The notes below the pieces were generated by a model, which saw nothing but the letters and a program-made list of their open reading frames with translations, ran no database searches and was not told where the DNA came from. Made by a program: the position numbers and the translations under genes. A stretch of DNA of 64,000 nucleotides from Pseudocercospora fijiensis CIRAD86. Its lineage: Eukaryota; Ascomycota; Dothideomycetes; Mycosphaerellales; Mycosphaerellaceae. Positions 24,780-34,254 of this stretch are shown one piece after another. Where the stretch lies: positions 5,416,874 to 5,480,873 of the forward strand of contig NW_006921536.1 of assembly GCF_000340215.1 (NCBI RefSeq), given 5' to 3'. Positions within the stretch are counted from its first letter, which is position 1. Every line of letters begins with the position of its first letter.

Positions 24780-26040
24780 TTCGCTTATAAGACCTCGACT
24801 CTACTAGTATACTATCGATCTCTTCCTCGGTCGCTAATACGCTATCTCAATTCTTCTTCGAGTTGCCGGACTTAGTACGCATCTATAGCTATATAATAGC
24901 GCTACGTATTATAGAGAATTTCTCGTTAAAGTTTCTCTCTCGTAGGCTTGCTATCTGCCTCGTAGTATAGAGGATCAAAGTGCTAATACTAAAGAATCTC
25001 CTTATAGTTAGGATGCTAGGGCTCCTTAGGACCTTTGTATTTTAGGTCTAAATAGAGACGTATTATAAACGTTCTATCGCCCTTTCGCTTACTACCCGCT
25101 AGGTCGCGATATACGAAGAAACTAATCTAAATATAGCTCGTCTCTATAATAGCCGGGTGAATATAGAGCGCTAGGTTTCTACTTCGTACCTTAGATTTAG
25201 GGACGGCGCGGAGATAAAATCAGAAATGTAGCCGGTACCTATAGCCGGTAAAAGGATGCGAAAATAGGCCTCCTCCTAGGTTAATCTAACGACTAAATAC
25301 AATTTCCAACTAATCCGCTATAAACCGACGCCGAATTTTAGCTAGAAGCTATATATCTTTATTTTAAAGAGTAACCCGCTTCGTATAGATAGTAAGGAGG
25401 TTTAAAAGCTTAAGCTCGGTTACGAGAAATGCCTCCGTAGCTTCCTAAAGAGTACTAATCGCCTTAGCCGTAAATCGTATACTAGACTGAAAATCTAATG
25501 TAATTTCTCGGACGAGTCGCTAGAAGGGAGTCTTAGGGATTAAAAGCTCGGTCCCTCTTTTGTTTTAGAAAAGCCGGATCTAGCGAAGGGTAATAGTACC
25601 TAGTTTAAAGCGCCGCTTCTTTGTCGTCGAGTCCTGCCTTGTTCCCTTTCTTTTAATAGAAAGATAACTTTTCTTCGCGATAGTCTTCGTCCGCCTACTC
25701 TTTTTAGCCTTCTCCTATCTACCTATAGCCTTCTTATTTTTCGGTACTGTTTTCCGAGGAACCCCCTTCCTTCGTATATACTACGGAGAGCCTTACTCTT
25801 CCGATATCTCGTTCTCGCTACGGTCTCCCTATACTTAGCTTGCTTTACCCTTGCCCTTTAGCCTCTAAAGATATTTATCTACGCGTTTAGGCGACGAGGG
25901 TATATCGGTAGGACCTAGAAAATTAATAAGTATATAATCGTAAGGAGACATTAATGCTTCTTGCCTTCTAGAACAAATAGTCTTCTATTAAACCGCCTTA
26001 TTAGGTTATCGTTAGATTCGAATAAAGAATAGTAGCTTAA
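24780..26040 (+). pseudogene. decayed open frame 2 inside the hAT, unknown function
   Basis: One forward frame is readable for over 1.2 kb with TAG/TAA stops only at plausible Trp/Gln positions. Readable stretches include LSQFFFELPDLVRIYSYIIA and KYNFQLIRYKPTPNFSWKLY. No domain recognised. It lies on the strand opposite the transposase and between GCCGGC repeats. It could be a second element-encoded protein or captured host sequence. Confidence 0.4.
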
Positions 26041-26399
26041 GGAAGGGGAGGCAGCCGGCTTAGGAAGGCCCGAAGAGCCGAATCCTTAAGGTATGTTTGT
26101 CTTTAAGAATATAGGGAAAGGGAAGAAGGAGAGGAAGAGCGAATAGAGAATTAGAAATAGTCCGTAGGTAAGCGGGGTCGGTTACTATAGTAACTAGTCT
26201 ATTTAGGTCCTAGGAATTCGAAACACATTTCGGATATATACCGGCTATATACGCCGGCTATATTACCTTGTACGTAAACGCTTCGTCTCCTTAAAGCTAC
26301 TCTAAGCCTATATACGTTTCCGCTTCTCGACCCGGTATCGCCTTCTACCTCCGCCCTCCTCCTCTTCGTTATCGCTAATTAGGGTTTCGCTTAGACTAA

Positions 26400-28640
26400 A
26401 TTTCGCATTCTTTTCGCGCTCCTAGGTTTCTTCGATCTTAAGGTTTTCTAATTCCTCGATTAACTCCTTTAGTATAATCTTTAGTAACCTACCTTAGCGA
26501 TTCTAGTAGAGGAGATAGTATCGGAATACTATAATAGATTCGAAGGTAGTAGGCGAGTATATTTGATTAAAGCGGCCCTAGTAACGAGCGATACTAAAAG
26601 ACCTCTTATAGCCTATACCTACGCTCGGGATAGCGAGGACGTCCCGAGCGACCGACGCTATCGTTAGAAACTTAGGCTCTAACCGCTACTATATAGCGAG
26701 AATATCGTCTCCGAATTCGTCTAGAAGACCGGTAAGATCTAGAGATTATTAGCCCTCTTTCCGAGCCTACGGGTTTGTACTTACTCGCGCGCCGATAGAG
26801 ATCGAACTCTTCTTTATTTACTTTAGTAGTTGCTTCCTCTTCTGCCTCTACTTCCTACCTACGAAATAGGTATAATATCGGAGCCTTCTAAACCTTCTTT
26901 TTCTTTATAGGAGCTGTATTTGGACTAGTTTCTTTCCGACGCTCGTAGAACATCTTTTCTAGAATAGTCTAGTAATGCTTCGGCTATACCTCGTCCGCCT
27001 TCTATTCCGGCCTCTACTAGTATATATCCTTTTCTACCGGGTTAAGTAAGCACGCAACGCTATAGATATCCCCGAACGAGTTAAAGGTAGCACTATAATA
27101 TTTATACAACTTAGTATAGGAGGTGTCTATAGCTTTCGTTATAGCTACTTTCTAGGGAACGCTCTTCTTAGCTAGCTTAGCTACGGTTTCCTCGAGCTCG
27201 TTAAAGAGCTAGTTATAGTACGTAAAGATAAGGTAGATCGTCGGTCCTCGGGTTCTTCTAATCGTAGCAGTAACCTTCGCGTAATGCTTACTAATATCGA
27301 CGAGATACTCTACTTAGCGCTATTCGGCGGCGGTAAGGCCGAGCTACTTAATACCCTCGGAACTCTAATAGATCTCGAGAGCGGTACGTAAAGTACATCC
27401 CCTCGTAACTATATAGAAAGTCGAATCGAACCGGGTCTTAACGTCTTAAGTAAAACGGAGTAGGCGCTAAGGAGGCCGCTTTTGCTATCGCTTATTCTAT
27501 GCGATATTCTAGGCATCGGTTTTAGGGCGCTCGATTAGGTTCTTTTAAATAGCCTCGAATCGGTTATATCTCTATAAGCTCGAGTTCGTATATATTGCTA
27601 GACGACGAAGCTAGAGAAAAAGAGTTAGAACTATGCTAGGTTGCCGGCTATAGGTGCCGGCTACGGACAAAAGTTATACCTTGTACAAAACGAGAGCGAG
27701 GCTCTCTGCCTTATCCCGTCTTATTGCTATAATAAGTTTCTCGACTTTCGACTTTGCTTTATCCTTATCTAGGATCTTCTATTAGTCGTCGTTTAATAGT
27801 GCAATTTTAAGCGTCTTAAAGAGGGCTCGGATCGCGATTTAAACTATATAAGCGAGGTAGGGAAACTTCTATAGGGATGTAACTAGCAACGACGTCGGCT
27901 CCGATTCGTTAGGGCTAGGGCTATTAATAGGCTCCTCTTTATTATTATTATCGTACGTATTGTCGTACGTATCCGGAATCGTAGCGAGCTTAATATTCGG
28001 AAGATTAAGCTAGATTATAGACCTTATAATCTCCTCTACGTGCTCGACCCTATCGATATAATTAGTAATTTCAAAGATATATACGAGTGAATTGTATATA
28101 CAACGCCTTATACAATATTTAATTATTACTAGCGTTGTCCGTAGTAATCGAGATTAGTTTCGTTATTACGCTAACCCTATCTGTTGCCGTATAGACAAGC
28201 TTCGCTATATCCTTACTAGTATAGGAACCTAGAATTTTAGGGAATCCGATTATAAGTTCCTAGAGTTTCTAATCCGAATTGATAAAGTATAGTATAATCG
28301 AGAGGAAGGAGGCTCTTATAGTCCGGCTTAACTAGCTATCGATAGTAATAGCTACTCGGCGAGTATTACGGAGGATCTCCCGAATGTCGTCTAACGTAGC
28401 CTCTTTGTTCTTTTCGAATATAATACGCTAGGTTGTCGCGCCGAGAAATAGGGGAGGGTAGTTTGTAAGATATAGGTATATCTTCTATATAGACTCCCTT
28501 TCGTAGAAGTCTTCCGGAAGACCGTTTGTAGCTAGCATTTCGTTTGCTAGTTGCTTAAAGTCTTCGGGGGAGAAATCGGTAGCCTTTAATCCTAGAGCTT
28601 CCTTAAGCGCAGCCTATAATAATTAGCTAGACCTCTACGG
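26400..28640 (-). pseudogene. hAT transposase, RIP-inactivated
   Basis: The minus strand, read through stops, gives a hAT transposase in order. Near 28330 is the RNase H-like start (VAITIDSWLSRTIRASF), then ITTDNA near 28150 for the second acidic position. From 27440 to 26930 are helical parts with AKVTATIRRTRGPTIYLIF. Near 26560-26720 is the C-terminal dimerisation region (TIASVARDVLAIPSVGIG, then RSFSIARY). These are typical hAT motifs; the last Trp-rich WW is now TAG TAG. GCCGGC repeats at 27643 and 26236 interrupt readable parts and may mark introns. Dead by many stops. Confidence 0.82.
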
Positions 28641-28649
28641 TTAATTTAA

Positions 28650-28725
28650 GTAGCCGGAATCTGTAGCCGGAATCTATAGCCGGTAGCTATAGCCGGCAGC
28701 TATAGCCGGCAGCTGTAGCCGGCAT
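28650..28725. repeat. 13-bp GCCGGC minisatellite
   Basis: Units like AGCTATAGCCGGC and AGCTGTAGCCGGC next to the N-terminal end of the transposase region. Confidence 0.85.
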
Positions 28726-29479
28726 TTTAGAAGACGTACCTCTTTCTAGAACGCTATATCTATATTAACTCTCCTCTCTCCTTAAGATTCCCGATACCGT
28801 TTAGAATAGAGATAGTTCGTAGGCGATAAGTTCCTATCTCCTAGTTTCGGGTATTTTAAGATTAAACCGTAGAAGTTGTAGATAATTACTAGTTAACCTT
28901 TAAGTCGAGAAGTCGTATAACGGTACAATGCCCCCTCTATAAAGAACTTCTAGAATGTGTCCGTTCGCTCCTTACTCCCCTATCGCATCGAGTACTTCCG
29001 GAGTTTATACTCCTTCGAACGTAAGTATAAAGGGAACTATATCTTATAGACCTATTAATTAAACTGCTCTATATACTCGGGTTTCTAAAGATACGCCTAG
29101 CTAGCCTTTTCGAAGATTTCCGGGTTAATACTCGATATTCTTATATCTCCGAACAACCTTCTACTTAGACTCCGTAAAGGTAAGGACTAGGTAGTAGTAC
29201 CCTATAATAAATTCCTACTACTAGGATTCGGAGAGGATAAATCTAGCCCTAATCGTCGTCTAGGACTCGATAGGCTCGAAGGTAAGTATACAACCTCCTC
29301 TCGACGTTGTCGTAATCTCGCTCGTATACTAGACTGTTTCGACTGTCGTCTCGTTATTACCCTTCCTAGTATAGCGCCTAGTATATATACAATATCGGTC
29401 GGCATGTTTTAAGGTTTCGTACGGTAAGGTAAGGACTTAGGAGTAGTAGATGTATACTAGTAGCTATAGGGAAACACCC

Positions 29480-29640
29480 TTTCTTTTATAGTATCGTATC
29501 GTTAGGAATAGCTAGGTAGTAAATAGCTAGCTACCTTTTTTTTTGTTTCCTAGCTACCTAACTACTAGATTTTTTTTCCTAGCTACCCTAGCTAGCCTAA
29601 CTACTAGAATTTCTTTCCTAGCTACCCTAACTACCTAAAT
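29480..29640. repeat. CTAGCTACC and poly-T repeat block
   Basis: Repeated CCTAGCTACCTAACTAC units separated by runs of T. No coding sense seen. Confidence 0.7.
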
Positions 29641-29649
29641 TTTGCCTTC

Positions 29650-30080
29650 TATACGGCGGCTCTCTCCTACTAACGGAACCGAGCTACTATACCTAACGAA
29701 TCTAAGCTCGTTTTTAGTCTTAATCTATCCTCTTTCGATATAAGATACTCGATAAGCAAATGCTTAGGCCGAGTCTAACTACGAAACCTAAGACTAACTA
29801 ACAGCTCTATTAACTAATCCTAATCCTCGAACTCCTTCCGCTTCTTAGTAAAGACCTTAAAGAGCGCTCGAGCTTCTTCGGGTGCCTACGGAGTAGTCGA
29901 GATAAAGCCGTATCGCTAAAATAGGTAATCCTTCGGAGGCTTATATAGAGATTTAGAGAATTCTAACGCTAACCTATCCTACTAGCAGCTTAGATTCCGG
30001 ATATAAGCCCTCTCTGCCTTAGTAAAGATTTTATATAGTAGTAGCACTCTGCCTTCGAGAAACGCTTTCTATTTAACTGT
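29650..30080 (-). pseudogene. decayed open frame 3 inside the hAT, unknown function
   Basis: The minus strand is readable for about 430 bases with only TAG stops: EARALFKVFTKKRKEFED is a readable piece. No domain recognised. It lies upstream of the transposase and next to GCCGGC repeats at 30088. Confidence 0.35.
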
Positions 30081-30644
30081 TAGTATCTGCCGGCTACGAA
30101 CGCCGGCTATATATACCGAGTATAGAATAATTACCTATACCCCTTCCTCCTATAGTAACACTTCTGCCGTCCCTAGATACCTAGCCCCGATCGCATTAAT
30201 CGCAAGCTACTTTGCCTTTATAGACGTAAAGGCTTCGCTCTAATACTAATAAAGAAACTTCTACTCTATATTAAGGATATAAAGACGACTAGTCTCGATT
30301 CTAATCCTTGCTAGCTTTTCGTAGTAGCTTTAACTATGATTTTCTAGATTAATAGGACTTATACCTTAGCCCTTTACTAGTATCTCGTCTCTTTAACTGT
30401 ACTCGATCTACTCCTAGCGCTTATCGTCTATAGCGTTAGGCCCTAAGACTGTACCTATTACTAGATCGACGTATAGTATCTCCTCGCTTTTTTTAGTTCC
30501 TTTATTCGTAGCATTAAGCTCTATCGCGGTATCCTAAACTCTAGTATTGTTGTTCTCGGCTATCTAAACATCTCCGTTACTATCGGTCGTATCGATAGAG
30601 GTAGCGGCTACAGGTCTGAATACTATTAGTTAACGTATTAAAGA

Positions 30645-30740
30645 AAAATATGCCGGCTATAGCTGCCGGCTACGGCTGCCGGCTATAGCTGCCGGCTACA
30701 GCTGCCGGCTATAGCTGCTAGCTACGGCCGCTAGCTAGAT
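30645..30740. repeat. 13-bp GCCGGC minisatellite
   Basis: Five to six units GCCGGCTATAGCT / GCCGGCTACGGCT; inverted orientation relative to 28650-28725. Confidence 0.9.
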
Positions 30741-31204
30741 TGACTTACGCTACTAGAACTTTACGCTCGAAAACTAGCCGTAATTCTTTCCTCCTCTTAG
30801 CCTTCTCTTAGGTTGTCTTCTTATTCTAACCTTTACTTTTTTCTATAGGCGCTAGCTATCGATAGAATGCCTTATTCCGCGCCTTTCTTCTCTTATCCTT
30901 AGCTCTTTTATCCTTATCTATCTTGTCCTTTCTCTCGCGGTCTCGTACGGAATTCTTCTTCGTAGAGTACTCTTCTTTAGTCTTGCGCTTTTTAGTTAGA
31001 CGCTTAGGCAAAACAAACTCGCGGTCTTTAGTTCTATCTTCTATTTAGCGCGCGGCGCGCTTCTCTCTTGCTATTATAAGGGAAAGGGGCGGGGGCGTAG
31101 CGTATAGTAGTTGTTGTCGGTATAGGTATAGAGGAAGAAGTTAAAAGTATAAGAATGTCGCGAAGCCCTAATTATTGCCGCCTACGTAACGTTATATAGG
31201 TAAG

Positions 31205-31545
31205 CTTTCGCAACTACGGCAACTACGCCCCGGTAATAGCAACTACGCCCTAGCAACGGCAACTACGCCCTAGCAACGGCAACTACGCCCTAGTAACGGT
31301 AACTACGCCCTAGCAACAGTAATAAAGCGTAGTAAATACAACCTAGTAACTATTATAGCCGGCAATCGTAGCCGGCAGTCGAATAAGAGTGTCCTTATAG
31401 CAAAACTACGCCCTAGCAACGGTAACTACGCCCTAGTAACGGCAACTACGCCCTAGCAACGGCAAAAGAGCGTAGTAAATGTAACAGAGTTACTATTATA
31501 GCCGGCAATCGTAGCCGGCAGTCGAATAAGAGTATCCTTATAGTA
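31205..31545. repeat. 20-bp minisatellite in a duplicated block
   Basis: A 20-bp unit AACTACGCCCTAGCAACGGC is repeated five to six times at 31208-31320 and again at 31405-31465. Each run is followed by the same spacer with two GCCGGC cores and GTCGAATAAGAGT, giving a block duplicated about 145 bases apart. Confidence 0.85.
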
Positions 31546-31773
31546 AAACTAATATAGTCTCTAGTTTAAACTAGGAATCTATATAGTTCGAAAAAACCAA
31601 ACCGGAACTAGGGAGCTAGTTCGCCGCTAAGAAACCAAACTATATACGTTTAGTAGTTCGGAAACCGAACTACTACGGGGTCTAGTTAGATTAGTCTTAT
31701 TCGTAGCTATACCGCTAAAAGCTTGAAATAAGGACTATCTAGCTACTACTCTTAAAAGGTAGATCGAATACTA

Positions 31774-31970
31774 TATAAGAAGGGTTATATTAGTAGGTAG
31801 ATAGGGTAGTAGTAGGTATAAGTAGTATTCGATAAGGAGCTAGGAGGAGAGGGAGGAAGGCAGGCAAGTTAGCCTATTACTAAGCGCCAAGCCCTGCCTA
31901 AGGCACTAAGACCCTAGCTTTACTTAGCCTAGTTATATACTAATTACGTATAGCCTCTTTAGCCCTAACA
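31774..31970 (-). repeat. Gypsy 1 5' LTR
   Basis: 197 bp, TATAAGAAGGG to CCCTAACA. Right flank ATCTA matches 7443-7447. Confidence 0.93.
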
Positions 31971-31975
31971 ATCTA

Positions 31976-32574
31976 AAATTATTAAAATTATTAAAAGTAT
32001 TATAAAATAAATAGGCTAGAGGATTAGGTACTAAGCTAAGAACAACTCTATCTGCTAGGAATTTGATTTTTAATGTAGTATTTCCTATTTAATAATTGTA
32101 GTAGTACTATAATTTATATTAATACTAGCTTTATAGAATTTAGTAGCTAATAGGTTAGTAAAGAGATTCCGATGCTATCCGTATAGAACAGGTAGAATAA
32201 AGTAACAAAAATACGTATATAAGTCGTACCTTATAGGGATAAAGTTCGACCTTTAGCCGCTTAATCTCCTACTTTCTGCCTTCCTACAACGCAGGCGGCT
32301 CGTCTTGCCTTCGAGAGTCCAAATGGTCATCCGGACATTGCTGGAGCGAAAGCAATCGATTGGATATTCTACGGTTATACGATCTAATTCTATGCTTCGG
32401 GAGGAGACCCATCTAGCAAGACGATTGTTCCTTTTATGAGGATTCTCGCGGCTGCGATAGAACCCGAGGACGTGGGACACAAAGCAGCATCAGCAAACCC
32501 GAAGTAGTATTTTAGCGAATACCTTCTCGGCTCATGCTCGCTCGCTTAGCACAAGCTACCAGTCATCCGAAACC
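31976..32574. other. intergenic DNA with RIP edge
   Basis: 31976-32250 is AT-rich and CpA-poor, with no repeat or frame. From about 32255 the base composition becomes normal. A 75-codon minus-strand frame at 32253-32480 has no features of a protein and is not called. This stretch should contain the promoter of the gene at 32575. Confidence 0.6.
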
Positions 32575-33123
32575 ATGTCAGCTCGGCACCAGCCCAGCTT
32601 GATAGAGCAAGCCCGCAGATGTCAGGTAGATGACATCCCCGCACTGTGGAAACTCGAGCAAGCCATCGAAGAGAAGTTTTTAGAAAGTGATCAAGATCGA
32701 AGGAAGGCCGACGAGAACTTCCAACAGCTCCACGCCGTCTGCCAGTTCCAACTTGGAAGAAAGCACATCCCTGCCACTTTTTCAGCTCGATACCATTACT
32801 ACATGGCGCACTTGATCGCGGATGAGAAAGATTCTTGCGTGACTGGAGACTTTGACCTCCCTCGCCGGCACTGTCGTCAAGCTAGGAAGATCTATGAGGG
32901 ATTAAGAACAAGTGTGCCGGTCGATGGCCTCGACAGCGAAAAGTTGGAATCCTTTCTCGGCAGCATCTACAAGTTGTTTAGCGATCTGGACCGATGGGAG
33001 GACGAGGCACCCATGAGACGTAGGGAGGTAGAGGAGGCGATGAGAGAGGAGGGTTTGAGGGAGGCGAGGGCTGGGAAGAAGAGCGAAGGGGCGGTTCGAG
33101 CGTTGGATGAAGGAATTCTCTGA
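32575..33123 (+). CDS. hypothetical protein, 182 aa
   Basis: A single intact exon from ATG (context AAACCATGTC) to TGA. Codon use is that of the other genes and there are no RIP stops. The protein is hydrophilic and probably all helical, with no signal peptide or membrane segment. Residues 20-60 and 145-180 are strongly charged; the tail (RRREVEEAMREEGLREARAG) could form a coiled coil. Two Cys at 56 and 87 show no metal-binding pattern. I do not recognise the family. It was divergent from RNase T2 at about 1.0 kb before Gypsy 1 inserted, and now lies in a 1.2-kb island between two transposon complexes. A short lineage-restricted gene is likely; an unseen extra exon is possible. Confidence 0.7.
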   Translation: MSARHQPSLIEQARRCQVDDIPALWKLEQAIEEKFLESDQDRRKADENFQQLHAVCQFQLGRKHIPATFSARYHYYMAHLIADEKDSCVTGDFDLPRRHCRQARKIYEGLRTSVPVDGLDSEKLESFLGSIYKLFSDLDRWEDEAPMRRREVEEAMREEGLREARAGKKSEGAVRALDEGIL

Positions 33124-33480
33124 ATTTTGAGGTGGGCCATTGTTCGAAAACGAAGATGAGCGATGTACGTAGGGCTGAGTTGACCGGTGCGTGGAAGAAT
33201 CTGTCGAAATAAGTAGGCAGCGATCATCCGGGTGGTTGTGCAGCACTGACCGCATGTGGTACAGCTTCGTTCCGACCACCGACTGTGGCTTGAAGATGTT
33301 TTGTTCCGCAATTTCGATGTGGTATTGCTGAAATGGGTGATTTGTGCATATCGATGTCGTGCAGGTGGTGGTGGTGGTGGAGGCTGAAGTGGAAGAGTAG
33401 GTTTCGTTTCACGTGGCGACGGCAGGCCCGAGCCAATCGCACGAGGCGGGTGGATGGAAAGGATGGGCCTGCGTCAGGCC
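33124..33480. other. 3' flank of the hypothetical gene
   Basis: Normal-composition DNA with no convincing gene. A GGT-type microsatellite (GGTGGTGGTGGTGG) lies at about 33364-33380. It ends at the PiggyBac terminus. Confidence 0.6.
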
Positions 33481-33781
33481 ATCCCCTAAACGAACTCCAG
33501 GGTTAAGTCCGTAGAACCCACACCCCTGCTATCCCCTTGGAGGGTTCTACAGTAGATGCTAAATTTAGTGTGGCCCTATACAAAACTGCATCGCCCCTCG
33601 AATAGCGATTATATCTAATTAGGTCTTAGATTTAGCCGTAGTAGAGCTTAAGGTTAAGAAGCTAATACCTTTACGAGTCGTCGCTAGTAAAGGTTTTGCA
33701 GCAAACCTTAGCAAGTAAAGGTCTATAAGAAGGTATAGAAGAAGCTATATAATAGAAGCGCTAAGTACGCTATCGAAATAG

Positions 33782-34127
33782 TATAGGTAGGACGAGTAGG
33801 TCGTAGGTAGAGGTATATATATAGGGAACTATATACTATAGGCCTAGTACTTAGTAAACTGCGAGGGGTCGGCGTAGCATTGTATACTTCGAAGGGAAAG
33901 CGTTGTAAATATTAAAAGGAAGAGAATAGACGTAGGGAGGGCTATATTGTAGCTAGATTAGGTACATTTCCTATATCTCTCTTACTATATATTGTCGTAG
34001 CTATGTCTCCTTGTATTGTATATATGTGTCCTAATTATAAAGGTAGTTGTGTGTATTCCGATATACAAAAACAGGGGAAGAGGGTACAACTAGGTATACC
34101 TATACTAAGCCGGGTTTCCCTACTATA
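33782..34127 (-). repeat. 3' LTR of the 14.1-kb retroelement
   Basis: 346 bp, TATAGGTAGGACG to CCCTACTATA on the plus strand. Aligns without gaps to 47568-47913; every difference seen is a transition in a CpA/TpG context. Confidence 0.93.
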
Positions 34128-34238
34128 TTTTCCCTCCCGGACTAAGAAGTCTGCCCTTAGACTAACGCTTCCTTACCTCCCGGACTAAAAAACCTCAAAC
34201 ACGTAAAGAAACTAAACCGACTATCCTATAACGGTATC

Positions 34239-34252
34239 CTAGCTAGCTAGCT
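34239..34252. repeat. CTAG box 1 (3' of block 3)
   Basis: CTAGCTAGCTAGCT, in minus-strand context GTATAGCAGCTAGC...TAGGATACC. It separates block 3 from the 3' untranslated region and LTR. Confidence 0.85.
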
Positions 34253-34254
34253 GC

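Larger units (their letters stand above)
22037..31684 (-). mobile_element. 9.65-kb hAT-superfamily DNA transposon
   Basis: Ends are inverted: TAGACCCCGCAGTAGTTCGG on the left and the same with one C/T change on the right. Both sides have the 8-bp duplication GTTAGATT (22029-22036 and 31685-31692), and Gypsy 2 shows the empty site near 21178-21195. Eight-bp duplications and YAG-type ends are hAT hallmarks, and a decayed hAT transposase is inside on the minus strand. At 9.65 kb it is far longer than common hAT elements (about 2.5-5 kb). The surplus holds other decayed frames and many GCCGGC-centred repeats. Confidence 0.92.
7448..31970 (-). mobile_element. Gypsy chromovirus 1 (outer element, interrupted twice)
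   Basis: One LTR retrotransposon on the minus strand. LTRs are at 7448-7644 (3') and 31774-31970 (5'), both 197 bp, flanked by the 5-bp duplication ATCTA (7443-7447 and 31971-31975). The body is 7645-13748, then 21473-22036, then 31693-31773. The gaps hold Gypsy 2 (in gag) and the hAT element (in the leader). Taking these out leaves about 7.15 kb. The order gag, RT, RNase H, integrase, chromodomain is Ty3/Gypsy chromovirus. All frames are broken by RIP stops. Confidence 0.92.
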
